From the NCBI GenBank assembly GCA_021199275.1, contig JAJQIJ010000001.1, positions 90,473-154,472 of the forward strand: a stretch of DNA of 64,000 nucleotides, in the 5' to 3' direction. The DNA comes from Clostridiales bacterium. GTDB taxonomy: Bacteria; Bacillota; Clostridia; Oscillospirales; Acutalibacteraceae. The position numbers and the translations under genes are program-made. The notes under the pieces were generated by a model that saw only the letters and a list, made by a program, of their open reading frames with translations, had not been told where the DNA came from and ran no database searches. Positions 1 through 12,000 of this stretch are shown one piece after another (position 1 is the stretch's first letter; every line of letters starts with the position of its first letter).

Positions 1-3000
1 GGCGGCTCTGTTTCGGGCAACACCGCGCTGACTTACGGCGGCGGCGTTTACATTCAAAACGGCAGCAGCTACAGCACTTATTGGAATGTGTTTGAAATGA
101 GCGGCGGCACAATCAGCTCAAACAGCCTTGCCAATGACGACGCAAGCTACAGATACGGCGGCGGGGCATTTGTCGGCAATTACAGCACCGTGACTCTTTC
201 GGGAGGTAAGATAAACGAAAATTACAATGTGCGCGAAGGCGCAGGTATATATGTTGGGCGCTATGCAACCGTGACTGTTGAGGGCGACATGGAAATTTCC
301 GGCAACCGCATGTATATGGAAACCTATGCCACATGCAGCGGCGGCGGCATTTACGTTTACACTTACACCAACATTACAATTTCAGGAAATGCCCAAATTA
401 CCGGCAACACGGCGAAAAAAGGCCGCGGCGGCGGTGTGTATGTTTATATGAGCAGCACATTGTCAATGACGGGCGGCACTGTTTCCGGCAACACGTCGGG
501 CAACTATGGCGGCGGAATTTATTTTGAACAGGCAACTGTGACTTACGACTCGGAAATCAGCGGCGGCACAATAAGCAACAACACGGCCGTTTACGGCGGC
601 GGCGTGGCTTTGGGTTACAGCTATGCCGCAACAAACGCGCCGTTTTTACTGACAATCAGCGGCGGCACAATAAGCGGCAACACCGCCAATTTAGGCGGCG
701 GCGTTTACACATATTGCTCTTATGTGGCAATGTCGGGCAGCGCCGTTATAACTGAAAATTCAGCCACGACTTACGGCGGCGGCATATATGCTGACAGATA
801 TGCGTCTGAAGTCTGGGCTTCCGGCTATGAAGAGCCGCAAGACGGTTATTCCGTTATTGTGTCGGGCGGCAGCCTTTGTTCAAATACGGCGGGCACCGGC
901 GGAAACGACATTTGCACGGTTGAATATTACAACAATGCCGCCAGCTATCATTTTCCTTACATAAAGCTTGCCGCCGCGCAGGACATGAACAGCAGCAGCG
1001 AAGATTCCGCATGGCTTTACGAAGTCAGCGCCGGCAGTTGGGGCGGCACGGGCCTTGTTTATGAATCAATAGACACTAAAGACGAAATGACTTCTATTGA
1101 ATATTCAAGCAGCTATAACCATTACCGCTATTATACATTTACAGCTGACACAAACCCCGTGGCGCAGATAAACAGCACAGTTTACACCAGCGTGCAGGCT
1201 GCGGTTAACGCTATTGCCGGCGGCAGCCAGGAAAACGGTGCGGAAATAGTAATGATTGCAAACAGCAGGGAAGATGTTGTAATTCCGGCTCAAACAGACA
1301 GCGGCGAGAGCTTCAGCGCAACCATAAACCTTGCGGGCTATGAGCTGCGCGGGCTTATGTCAAGCGTTATTACGGTAAGCGCCGGGGCAGCCCTTACCCT
1401 TAAAGACACTCAGGTTAATTTTGACGAAAGCGGCAACATGGAAATAACCGACGCCGAAACCGGCACCGGAAAAATAACAGACGGCAACGGGCAGGCCCTT
1501 ACATTGGGCAGCAGCGAATGCGTTTGCGGCGGCGGCGTCTTTGTTGCCGGCAGCTTTATTTTTGAATCGGGCACAATAACGGGAAATGAGTGCAGCAATG
1601 TTTCAACCGCTGCCAATGCCTGCGGTACAGCCGTTTATGTGGCGTCTGGCGGCAGCTTTACAATGACCGGCGGCGAAATTTCAGGCAACGGCGCTAACAG
1701 CTATAACCACACGGTTTGCGCTGTTGCGGCGGCAAACAGCTTAGAGTCGTCTGCAACGGCGCAGCTAAAGCTGACTGGCGGGTGCATAACAGGCAACACA
1801 GGCCACGGCCTTACAGCCGCAGGTCAGGCTGAAATCACCCTGGAAAATTTTGAAATTTCATCTAACACGGCTGCGTCATACGGCGGCGGCGTATTTCTGT
1901 GCGATTCGGCGTCTATGGTTGCAACAGACAGCAAAATAATAAAAAACACCGCGTCGTACGGCGGCGGCATGTCGCTTTACGGGGCCAACACGGTTGAACT
2001 TTACGGCACGTTAATTGAATCAAATGCCGCAAGCAGCGACGGCGGCGGCATAAAAGTTGAAAGTTCCGGCACGCTGACTGTCGGCGCCGGAACCGTTATC
2101 ACAGGCAACGCGTCAAATTCACAGGGCTCACTGGGCGGCGGCGGAATTCAGCTGTACAGCACGGCGGGCACGCTGATTATGGCGGGCGGGCAGATTTACG
2201 GCAACACGTCTCTTGACACATATTCGGCAAACGATTTGTGCATTTCCGGCAAATTCTGCTATGCTGACAATGAAGACAGCGTTGATTACCGCGCCGCAGA
2301 AAACATGGCTGTGTCCGGCATAAACAGCTGGCAGAGCATTTACACAGGCGTTTATTATGTAGGCGAGCTTGATTCAGCAATGGGCTCTGACGTCAAGGCG
2401 CTTTCTGATATGTTTGCAAGCGACGGGGTTACGCTTAACACACGCTATTACCTTACCGCGGCAGACTATACAGATTCCAATATTGTTGCGGGCGTTGTGC
2501 AGGAATATGACGAAAGCGATTCTACAGCCGGCTGTTACAGCAGCGTAAGCGCGGCAGTTGACGCTGCGCTGACATACAGCAAACAAAACGGCAATGCAGA
2601 CGTAACCGTGGAACTGCTTTGCGACACCTCAGATTATATTTATTACAAAAACACTCTTGGCTCAAACGTTACGCTTGACTTAAACGGCTATACACTTACA
2701 GGCAGGGTTGCGGGCGGCTATGTTATTTATATTCAGGCGGGCAGCTTTGTTTTAACTGACAGCAGCGCGTTTGATGAAAGCGGCGAGCTGGGCTATGACA
2801 GCGATTACTGCGTGTCCGGCACGGGCGCTTTAGTTTGCGACGAAAACAACACAGACTGCCGCGCAGTTTATGTTTACACGGGTGTGTTTGAAATGAAAGC
2901 GGGCACAATATCCGGCTTTAATTTGCAGTCGGGCAGCGGCGCCGCAGTTTACGTAAACAGCGCAAACAACGGCAGTTACAGCAATAACGCAGCAACATAT

Positions 3001-6000
3001 AAAAACGACAATTCAGTAAGCTATAACACATTTGTTTTTTCAGGCGGCACCATTAAAGACTGCACTGCAAGCAGCGGCGGCGGGGCAATTTATGTTGCCA
3101 GCGCAGACAATTCAAGCAAAACTTATTCCGGCGCGCTTAAAATGAGCGGCGGCAGCATTGTAAACTGCACTGCAAACCAGGGCGGCGCCATGTATCTGGC
3201 ATTTGGCTCTCAATACACCAAATCTTATGCCGAAATAACCGGCGGCGTTATAAGCTCTTGCACGGGCAACACAAGCGGCGGCGGAATTTATTATGCCGGC
3301 AGGGGCCGTTCAACATATGAAGCGCGTTATGACATGGTTGAAATATACGGCGTTACAATAACCGGCTGCGCTGCGGGTGATTACACAACCCAAAGCTATG
3401 CCGGCGGCGGTATTTATGCCGTGCACCCGGCAACTGCCGTGACATATAATGACGACAACACGCAAGACGGCGGCAGCACCGGCACAAACGAAGTTTACGG
3501 CTATTTCATTATAGGAGACATTACGGGCGAAAGCGAAACCATAATTGAAAACAATTCCGCTTATTACGGCGGCGGCATTTATTTTTACACAAATTACCAG
3601 GGCGCGGCGCAGTTTTCGGCTGAAATTTATAATGTGACGTTTACGGGCAACACGGCGCAGCACGGCGGCGGGCTTTATTCTGACATTACGGATTTAATTA
3701 TGAGCGGCTGCACATTCAGTGAAAATTCAAGTTCGCTTTCAGGCGCGTCCGGCATGGGGGCTATTGTTTATGGCTTTGCGGCGGTTATAGAAGACTGCAC
3801 TTTTGAAAAAAACACAGCAACCATAGCGGGCTACGGCGCCGGCTTGAGGCTGTATTCGCGCGCAAACAACTACGGGCGTGAAGACGGTAAAATGACAGTG
3901 CGCAACTGCACTTTCCAAGATAACGAAGCGGCTTACGGCGCCGGCGTAAGAATTGATTTGGCAAAGAGCTCGCAGATTCCCGTTGTGTTTGAAAATGTTT
4001 CGGTGCTAAATAACACGGCGGGGCTTTACGGCGGAGGTATTTGTTTCGGCGACAACACTACTGACGCCAGGCGCGCCGTTACATTGACAGGCTGCACTGT
4101 TTCAGGCAACACGGCGCGTTATGGCGGCGGCATTGCCACATATGCCATGATGGGGATTGACCTGGTGCTGGAAGACACAACCGTGTCAAACAACACCACA
4201 TACAGCAGCGGCTACGGCGGCGGCATATATTTTTATTCGCGTTACAGCACAAGCGCTTATGAATATGTTCAAAACAAACTGACCTTACTTGGCAGCACGC
4301 AAATTACTGACAACTTTTCTTCTTACAACGGCGGCGGGGTGTATATCAGCGCAGCCAGCCTTATAATTGGCAGCGGCGACGGCGAAGACAGCGTTACAAT
4401 TTCCGGCAATACAGTAACTTCGTCCGGCTACAACGGGGGCGGCATTTACATGACGTCCGGCTCAATGACCGGGTGTGAATTTACAATGTACAGCGGCACA
4501 ATTTCAAACAACAGCGCATACAGCGGCGGCGGCGCATATCTTTACAGCAGCGATTCCACCGGAATTCGCATAACCGCCAATATTTATGACGGCACGTTTT
4601 CCGCCAACACGGCAGACAATATGGGCGGCGCGCTGTTCATAAGCGGCTATCAAAATGCGTCATACACTTCTTACCTTGCCCCGTCAGTCAATATCACGGG
4701 CGGGCTGTTTACAGGCAACACTGCGCTCAGCGGCGGCGCTATTTATATGCATTACCAGTCAACCGACGTAAACGTTTCCGGCACGGCTGTAATCACCGGC
4801 AACACCGCCACAAGCTATGGCGGCGGTGTGTATCTGCAAAGCTACAACACATATTTTACCCTGGGCGACGGCGGCAAAATTTACGGCAACAAGGCGGCGC
4901 TCGGGCAAGATGTTTACGGCAATTATTCGGCAAGCTATAAAAATTCAAACCTTTCATTGATTTCAGCTTCAAGCATGTTTGAAGACGGAAACGAACAGGG
5001 AATTACAGCCACTGCATGGCTTTACGAAATGACAGGCGACACTTATACCACGGCGCTTAATTTTGCGCCCATGACAAAAATATATGCGCTGACTCTGCAA
5101 TATGCCATGGAAGCCATTGTGGCGGTGGTAAACGGTGTTGCGTACACGTCTGTTCAGTCTGCGGTGGACGCTATCAATGCGGGCAGCACCGGCTCTGACA
5201 CCACCATTATTTTAGTGGCAGACCCCACGGAATGCGTCACCATTCCGTCAGGCTTGTCTGTCACGCTTAATCTTAACGGCTATACCCTGACAGGCGGCGG
5301 CAACAGCGCCATAACCTGTTACGGCAATCTTGAAATTATAGACGAAGCAACGTCCGGCACCGCAACGGCAGACGCAAACGGATTTTACGGCACAGACGAA
5401 AACGGCGACGCTGCCATTGTAACTGCGGGCAGCGAGCTTGAATATGCAAACGGCGGCGGCACCGGCACAATAACGGGCACCACTGCCATTGCCGGCGGCG
5501 GTATATATATTGACAACGGCGGGCAGGTAACAATGAAAAGCGGGCAAATTGCAAACTGCTATGCCGGCGGCACAACCAATTCTTCAAGCTACGGCGGCGG
5601 CGCCGTTGCAATTGCGGCGGGCACGTTTACGCTTGAAGGCGGCAGCCTTAATAACAATTCGGCAATACGCGGCGCGGCGGTCACCCTAATGGCTTCTTCC
5701 GCCAAATTCGTAATGACAGGCGGCGTTATTGAAGAAAACCAGGCGGTTTCAACGGCTTCCGTAACCACGGGCTACGGCACTATATGCAACAACGGCGGCA
5801 CAGTGCTTATAAGCGGCGGCACAATTCAAAACAACCATGCGGGCAACCAGGGCGGCGCAATTTATAATGGGTCAGGCACGCTGACTATTGCCGGCACTTC
5901 GGCAGACAGCCCCGTCATTATAACCGGCAACACTGCGGGCAACACGTCCGGCTCAGACGGCTCAAGCCAGGGCGGCGCCATTTATGTAAACGCCGGCACG

Positions 6001-9000
6001 GTGCGCATAACAAACACCCAAATCAGCAGCAATTGCACAATATCAACAAAAAGCGCCAGCACAACCACTAAAAACGGTGTGGCAAAGGGCGCGGGCGGCG
6101 CCGTTTATGTAAATAACGGCACCGTTACCCTTGGAGACGGCACCACAATAACAAACAATTCGGCAATACGCGGCGGCGCTGTTTACCAAAGCGGCGGCAC
6201 GGTTACTATTATGGGCGCGGTTATAACCGAAAACACAGCGCTTATGGGCGGCGGTGTGGCGCAAAACCCATTTCCCGGCAACACAACCACCAAAATGAAT
6301 ATTGTTTCAGGGCAGATATATGGCAATTCATCGACCCTGACTAACACCGGCAACGACATTTATTCGCGCTATGAGGGCGGCAGCGGCACTCTGGAAGAAT
6401 ATTATGCTTTTCTGGGCAACAACACATCTGTGCCTTATCTTACGGCGCTGGGCGCGGCAGACATGGGTGTAGACGGTGTGAATGTTTGGAAAGACGACTC
6501 TTACACAGGCGAAAACCGCACCGCCGAATATGTAACCGAAGGGCAGTTTATTATAAAGTCCGTTAAATCGTCTACAAATTTGACCCTGACTGCCGAATAT
6601 TATGAAGTAGACGTTACAAGCGACTATTCAAGCGACAAAAAAATCAGCAGTGTTTACATTTCTTCAATGACAGACGGCACAGGCGTGTGGGACACCGGAG
6701 ACGATGTGGCGGCGGCGGAAATTTCAGCTGAATATATGCTTGAAAATGCCACAAACGGCGTTTACACCGCAGCAGACGGCACGGCTTATACAGTCAGCGA
6801 ATCAAGCAGCACATATTGCGATTCGACTTCATATAAAAACGAACTCAATTATATAAGCGTCAGCGCAGACGGCGGCGACGCAGTGCTTTATGAAAGAACA
6901 CAGGCGGTAAGCTGGTCTGCCGGGGACGACCAAGACGCATACAATTACATTGTGCGCAGCTGGGACACTGTGTCTTACAACCTGGGCTATGTCTGCGCCA
7001 ACACAAATGAAGAAACTTCCAATGAAGGCAGCGAAGAAAAAACTTACAGAATCTGGCTGACTGCAACGCTTGACTGTTCCACATCGGAAGGCACGTTTAC
7101 AACAATTCCGCTTGACAGCTATATTCTGACTGAATCAGACGGGGTGCAAACTCTTTACGGCTATTTTGACATAACAACCTCGTCAGACAGCATAACAGAC
7201 ACCCTGCGCCTGGTTGTAAGCGTATATGGCCTGACAGACGGCACACTTATCAAGCCCACATTCACCATGTGGGTTGACGGTAATACAGACAATGAACAGA
7301 CCCCTGCCGAAAGCGAATCTGCCACAATAACCGTTTCGGCAGCTCCGCGTTATAATATTGAAATAGATTACAATTCCACGCTTACATATACAGGCTATTT
7401 CAACCTTGAAGCCGGTGTGGAAGTTTCAAGCGGCGAAGCATTAGACGACAATGGTGACGTGAAAGACGGCTATATTTACGGCACGGTGCTTGGCTATGGC
7501 ATTACGCTTGAACTTTACAACAGCAGCAACAGCAAGGGCTTAAAGGGCATTGAAATACCCACAGACAGCCTGTCTTTTGAACTGAGCTTCAAGGGCGCTC
7601 TTGTAACAACAGAAAGCAGTTCTACAGACACTACTATGTCAACCGACACCACCGTGTTAAGTGAAGCCGCGCCTTATATTTGGGCTTATAAGGAAAACAA
7701 CACGTCTGAATACGGCACGGCGCTCGGCGGCACCAAAGCCACGGTTAACATGAACTGGAGCGATGAAGACGAGCTTACACAAACAACGCACTATGCATAT
7801 AACGCTGCGCCTTATAACACCGGCAGCAACAGCTCTTCGTGCTATAACGGCGGCGGCTGGAGCATGACAGGCAGCCAGCCCGAAAGCACAGACACTGAAA
7901 CCACCGTAACTGTAACGGTAAGCAATTACCAGTTCAACACAGACACAAACCCGACTAAAAATTCAGACGGAGTAACTGACACAACTCTTGCGCTTTCAAG
8001 CGTAAAGGCATTTTCGGCAGGCTATGTGCAGGTTATTTACCCGATTGACACGTCTTTAACAACAGAAGAAACAGGCGACACCGAATATGTTCAGATTTTA
8101 ATGCGCGCCGCTGTTTCAAAGCTTGACGTCACAAGCACAAGCGGCAAGTCGCCGTCTGATTATATTGACTCTGCCGGCAGCGAAGACCTTGAAACGCTTA
8201 ACAAGTTTTTTGAGGCAGATGATTCCGGCGATTTAACCCAGTCTTCATATACGTATACAACGCAGGACGACAGCGGGGCAGAAGTCACCGAAACCGTTAC
8301 CGGCGGGCCGTGGGCGGTAAATGAAATACGTTATGACGACAATTATTCGCAAATGACAACGGGCTTTTATGTTTTTGACGGCGACAACGGCGACTGGCTG
8401 TGGAAGCTAAACCATTTTTATAACACAGCGGGCAGCACCGCCCTGACTAATGACGCCGGCAGCGGTTCCACCCCTATAGGCAGCGTTGTTTATATGGACG
8501 GGGAAATGACTTTCTACAGCGGCACAACAGACAATTCAGATTATATGGATTCGCTTGATTCCCAGTATTTCAGCGCCATTGAATATAATTATATGACTGC
8601 CATGAATATGTTGCAGAAATTTGACGCAGACGCTTACACCCCGGTGGGCGCAGATGCCGTTGTGGGGCAGACATATACGGTTACGTCAAACACAAATTTG
8701 TCAATAGGCAACGGCGCATTTTTGATAAAAACAGACGAAACCGCGCTTGGCACAGACGCAACATGGGCCAATGGGGAAGACCCCACGCTTACGTTCGATT
8801 TAACTATTTTGTATGCCGCAAAGCCTGACGGCAGCAATTGGGACAATATTGATTTGTCCATAAACGGCGACGCCTATGAAGTCACCACCACGTCTTCAGG
8901 CACTGAAAAGGGCGGCGACGGCGGAGTTACAGACATGGACTCATACCGTGAGGAAAACCTGATTTATTTCACCACGCTTGACGATTTGTATGACTATTTC

Positions 9001-12000
9001 GGTTATGACGAAGACGGCAACCCCAAGGGCCAGTGTGTGGCGATTTTATATGAATTCAGAAACTGCTGCATCAGAAACGGGCGCTCAATTTATTGCAAGG
9101 CCCAGATGAATGTGACAGATGACTTTGAAATGACAGGCGAAACATATTGCACAACAAACGATGTGCATATATGGACAACTTACCGCCCATATTATAAAAT
9201 TCTTTATTGGAACGGCGTAGACAAGTCTGAATATTTATATAATTTCACATGGACTGACTATAAATATTCAGACAGCAGCGGTGTTGACGTTTACGGCGTG
9301 GCGCTTGACGAGGGCACGGTGTTTTTAACGGACTCAAGCAATGATTCAGACGACAAATATAAAACACTGTACACAGTGGGCACAGACGCCGACACAGACG
9401 CTGTTTATGAGGCGTTTACAGCAGAGCCAACATATAAACTTAATTTCGGCACAGACGCAGACGGCAAAAACGGCACGCTTACCACCAACAGGGTAACAAC
9501 TTATGTAGACGGCTATGTAAAAACGACATATTCAGGGGGCAGCATTGTAAGCGGCTCGCACAATGGCGCATACAGCGGCAATTCGCTGCTGCTTTATACG
9601 CTTGACACATCTATAACGCTGATGGTGGCGGACACTGTGGGCAGCGGCAGTAACGCCGTTAAAACAACTTATGACGTGGCGCTGGGCGAAACCACCGTAA
9701 ATTACACCGTAACGCCTGACATAGACATTTCAAGTCTTGTAACGAACACATTAGTTAATAACGGCACCCAAAACACTGAAATTACCATAACGCTGGACAT
9801 ACCGGACTATTTGACATATGTAACCGGCAGCATTGAATTTGACTATTCAGTTTGTGACTATGAAGACGGCGATTTGCAATGGACTGTCAGCGTTGTTGAA
9901 AATTCCGACGGCACGCAGAGCGTAGCCCTTACGACCTATGTGTCAGACGTTGAAAAAGGCCTGCCGTCTTTCGGCTTTTCGGCTAATATTGACACGTCAA
10001 ATGACTATGAGGTGGTTGGAAAGACGCTTACCGTAACAGGCTCTATTTCCGCTGTTTATGAAGAAACGCAGACATATGCGCAGCAAATGCATTCTTCCAG
10101 CGCGTCAGTTCAGGTAACAATGTCAACGGCAGACGGCATTTCAAAAACCATTTATGAAAGGCTGACTGAAATAGGCGAGTCGTTTACATATAACCTTTCA
10201 TACACCAACAACACGGGCGTTGAAAAGGTGCTTGAATTTACAGATGTGCTGCCATATAACGGCGACGGGCGCAGCAGTGTAATAACCGGCGGTTACCGTG
10301 TGGAAAGCATTGTTATAACGCTTGACTCGGAAAGCTGTGCGCTGTGTGACAGCTATAGCCTAATACTGAAATATATGACCGGCATTACAAGAAGCGAAAA
10401 TACGGAAGACCAAGCGGCGCTGCTTGACAGCTTCGGCGGCGCTGAAAGCGCGGCAGACAGCGGCTGGGGCGAAATAACCTTAAGCGAATCAGATTCGGCT
10501 GCTTACACGCTGACTTATTACCCAATCGGCCTAATATATTATGATTATGAAACGGCGGGAATTGCCCTGTTTTCAAATATTTGGGTTGCTGACAACGGTG
10601 CTGTTGACATAACTGTTACGCTTTCCCCGCTTACGGCTGACAGCGGCGTGCTGATTACCGGCAGCAGCAATTCCACACAAGACGACGAATGCATTTATTA
10701 TAACGACTTTTTCTACAGAAGCGCTAATCTTACAGTCAGCGGCGGCGAAGCGGTTATCAGCAGCTTCACTACGCCCGCGCCGTCTAAAGCAGTCAGCGTA
10801 AAGCCAATCAGCAGGGTCTTGTCCGGCACGGTTTGGCTTGACCAAAATAAAGACGGGCTTTATGACGACGGCGAAGAAGATGTGCTTAAGGACATTGACG
10901 TTTATCTTTACACCGTAACCGAAAGCATTGACTCAGAGGGCAACACGGTGTATTCGCCGTGGCTGACCGTTGATTCCGCCGGCCGGTTGACAGATTCGAC
11001 CGGCAATGAAGTTACCCTTACTGACACGGGCGAAACAGATGATTCCGGCTATATTATTGCAGAGCTTGACTCAATTTCGATTTCATGCATTGAAATAGAC
11101 GGCGTGCTGATTCCCGCAGCTCTTACAGATGTGCTGGGCAATGTGGTTTTGCCAACGGCTACCGACTCGCAAGGCAAATACAGCTTTAAAAATCTGCGCC
11201 AGGGCGACTATATTGTTATGTTTACAGACGACGCCGGCAGCGCTTACACATTAAACGACAGCGGCGAATCCGGGCTGCGCAGTTTTGAAAACCTTATAGT
11301 TACAAATCTTGACTACAAAACGCTTAATAACGGCAACAGGTCAACCGCCGTTTCAGACGGCGACGCATTGCTTGGCGCAGTGCTTTACACTTCTGTTTCA
11401 TTGCCGGAAAAAAGTGCCATTCAGTCAAGCCCGTACACCAGCGCAAACTGGAACTTGGGGCTTTATTATGACAGCTTTGATTTCATTTTCAGCAAAACGG
11501 TTTACCAGGCAGACGAAGACAGCACCCAATTTGAATTTGTGCTTTCACTTGTAATGCCGACAAACAATTTGGGCACGGCTGTAACCGGCGAATATGATTA
11601 TGTCATTTTAAACAGCGACGGCACTACTGCGTCAAGCGGCACTTTGTCAGTTACTGACGAAAACAGCGGTGACTTTTCGGCAAACTTTACGATGACTCAC
11701 GGGCAAAGCGTATATGTTTACGGCCTGCCGCCCGGCACACAATATACTATTGCCGAAACTCTGTGCCCGGGCTACACTGCCGCTTATGCGGTGACAACGG
11801 AAAGCGAACAGCTTTCAAAGGGGCTTACCGCCCCCAGCGGCACTATAGAAGACGCAGACATATATGTGCAAATTGTCAATTTCACGGGCGCGCTGCTGCC
11901 CGGTCTTGGCGGCGCCGGCACGGCATTGATTATTTTTACGGCGGCTGTAATAATGGCATTTGGCGTGTTCTTTGCCATAAAGTCGCGCAAAAAGCGCAAA

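Noticed and set aside
1-7000. Periodic GGCGGCGGC-rich repeats that could look like a CRISPR array or satellite
   Set aside because: They are in-frame beta-helix protein repeats (GGG-I/V-Y) with variable spacing and no conserved direct repeat/spacer pattern.
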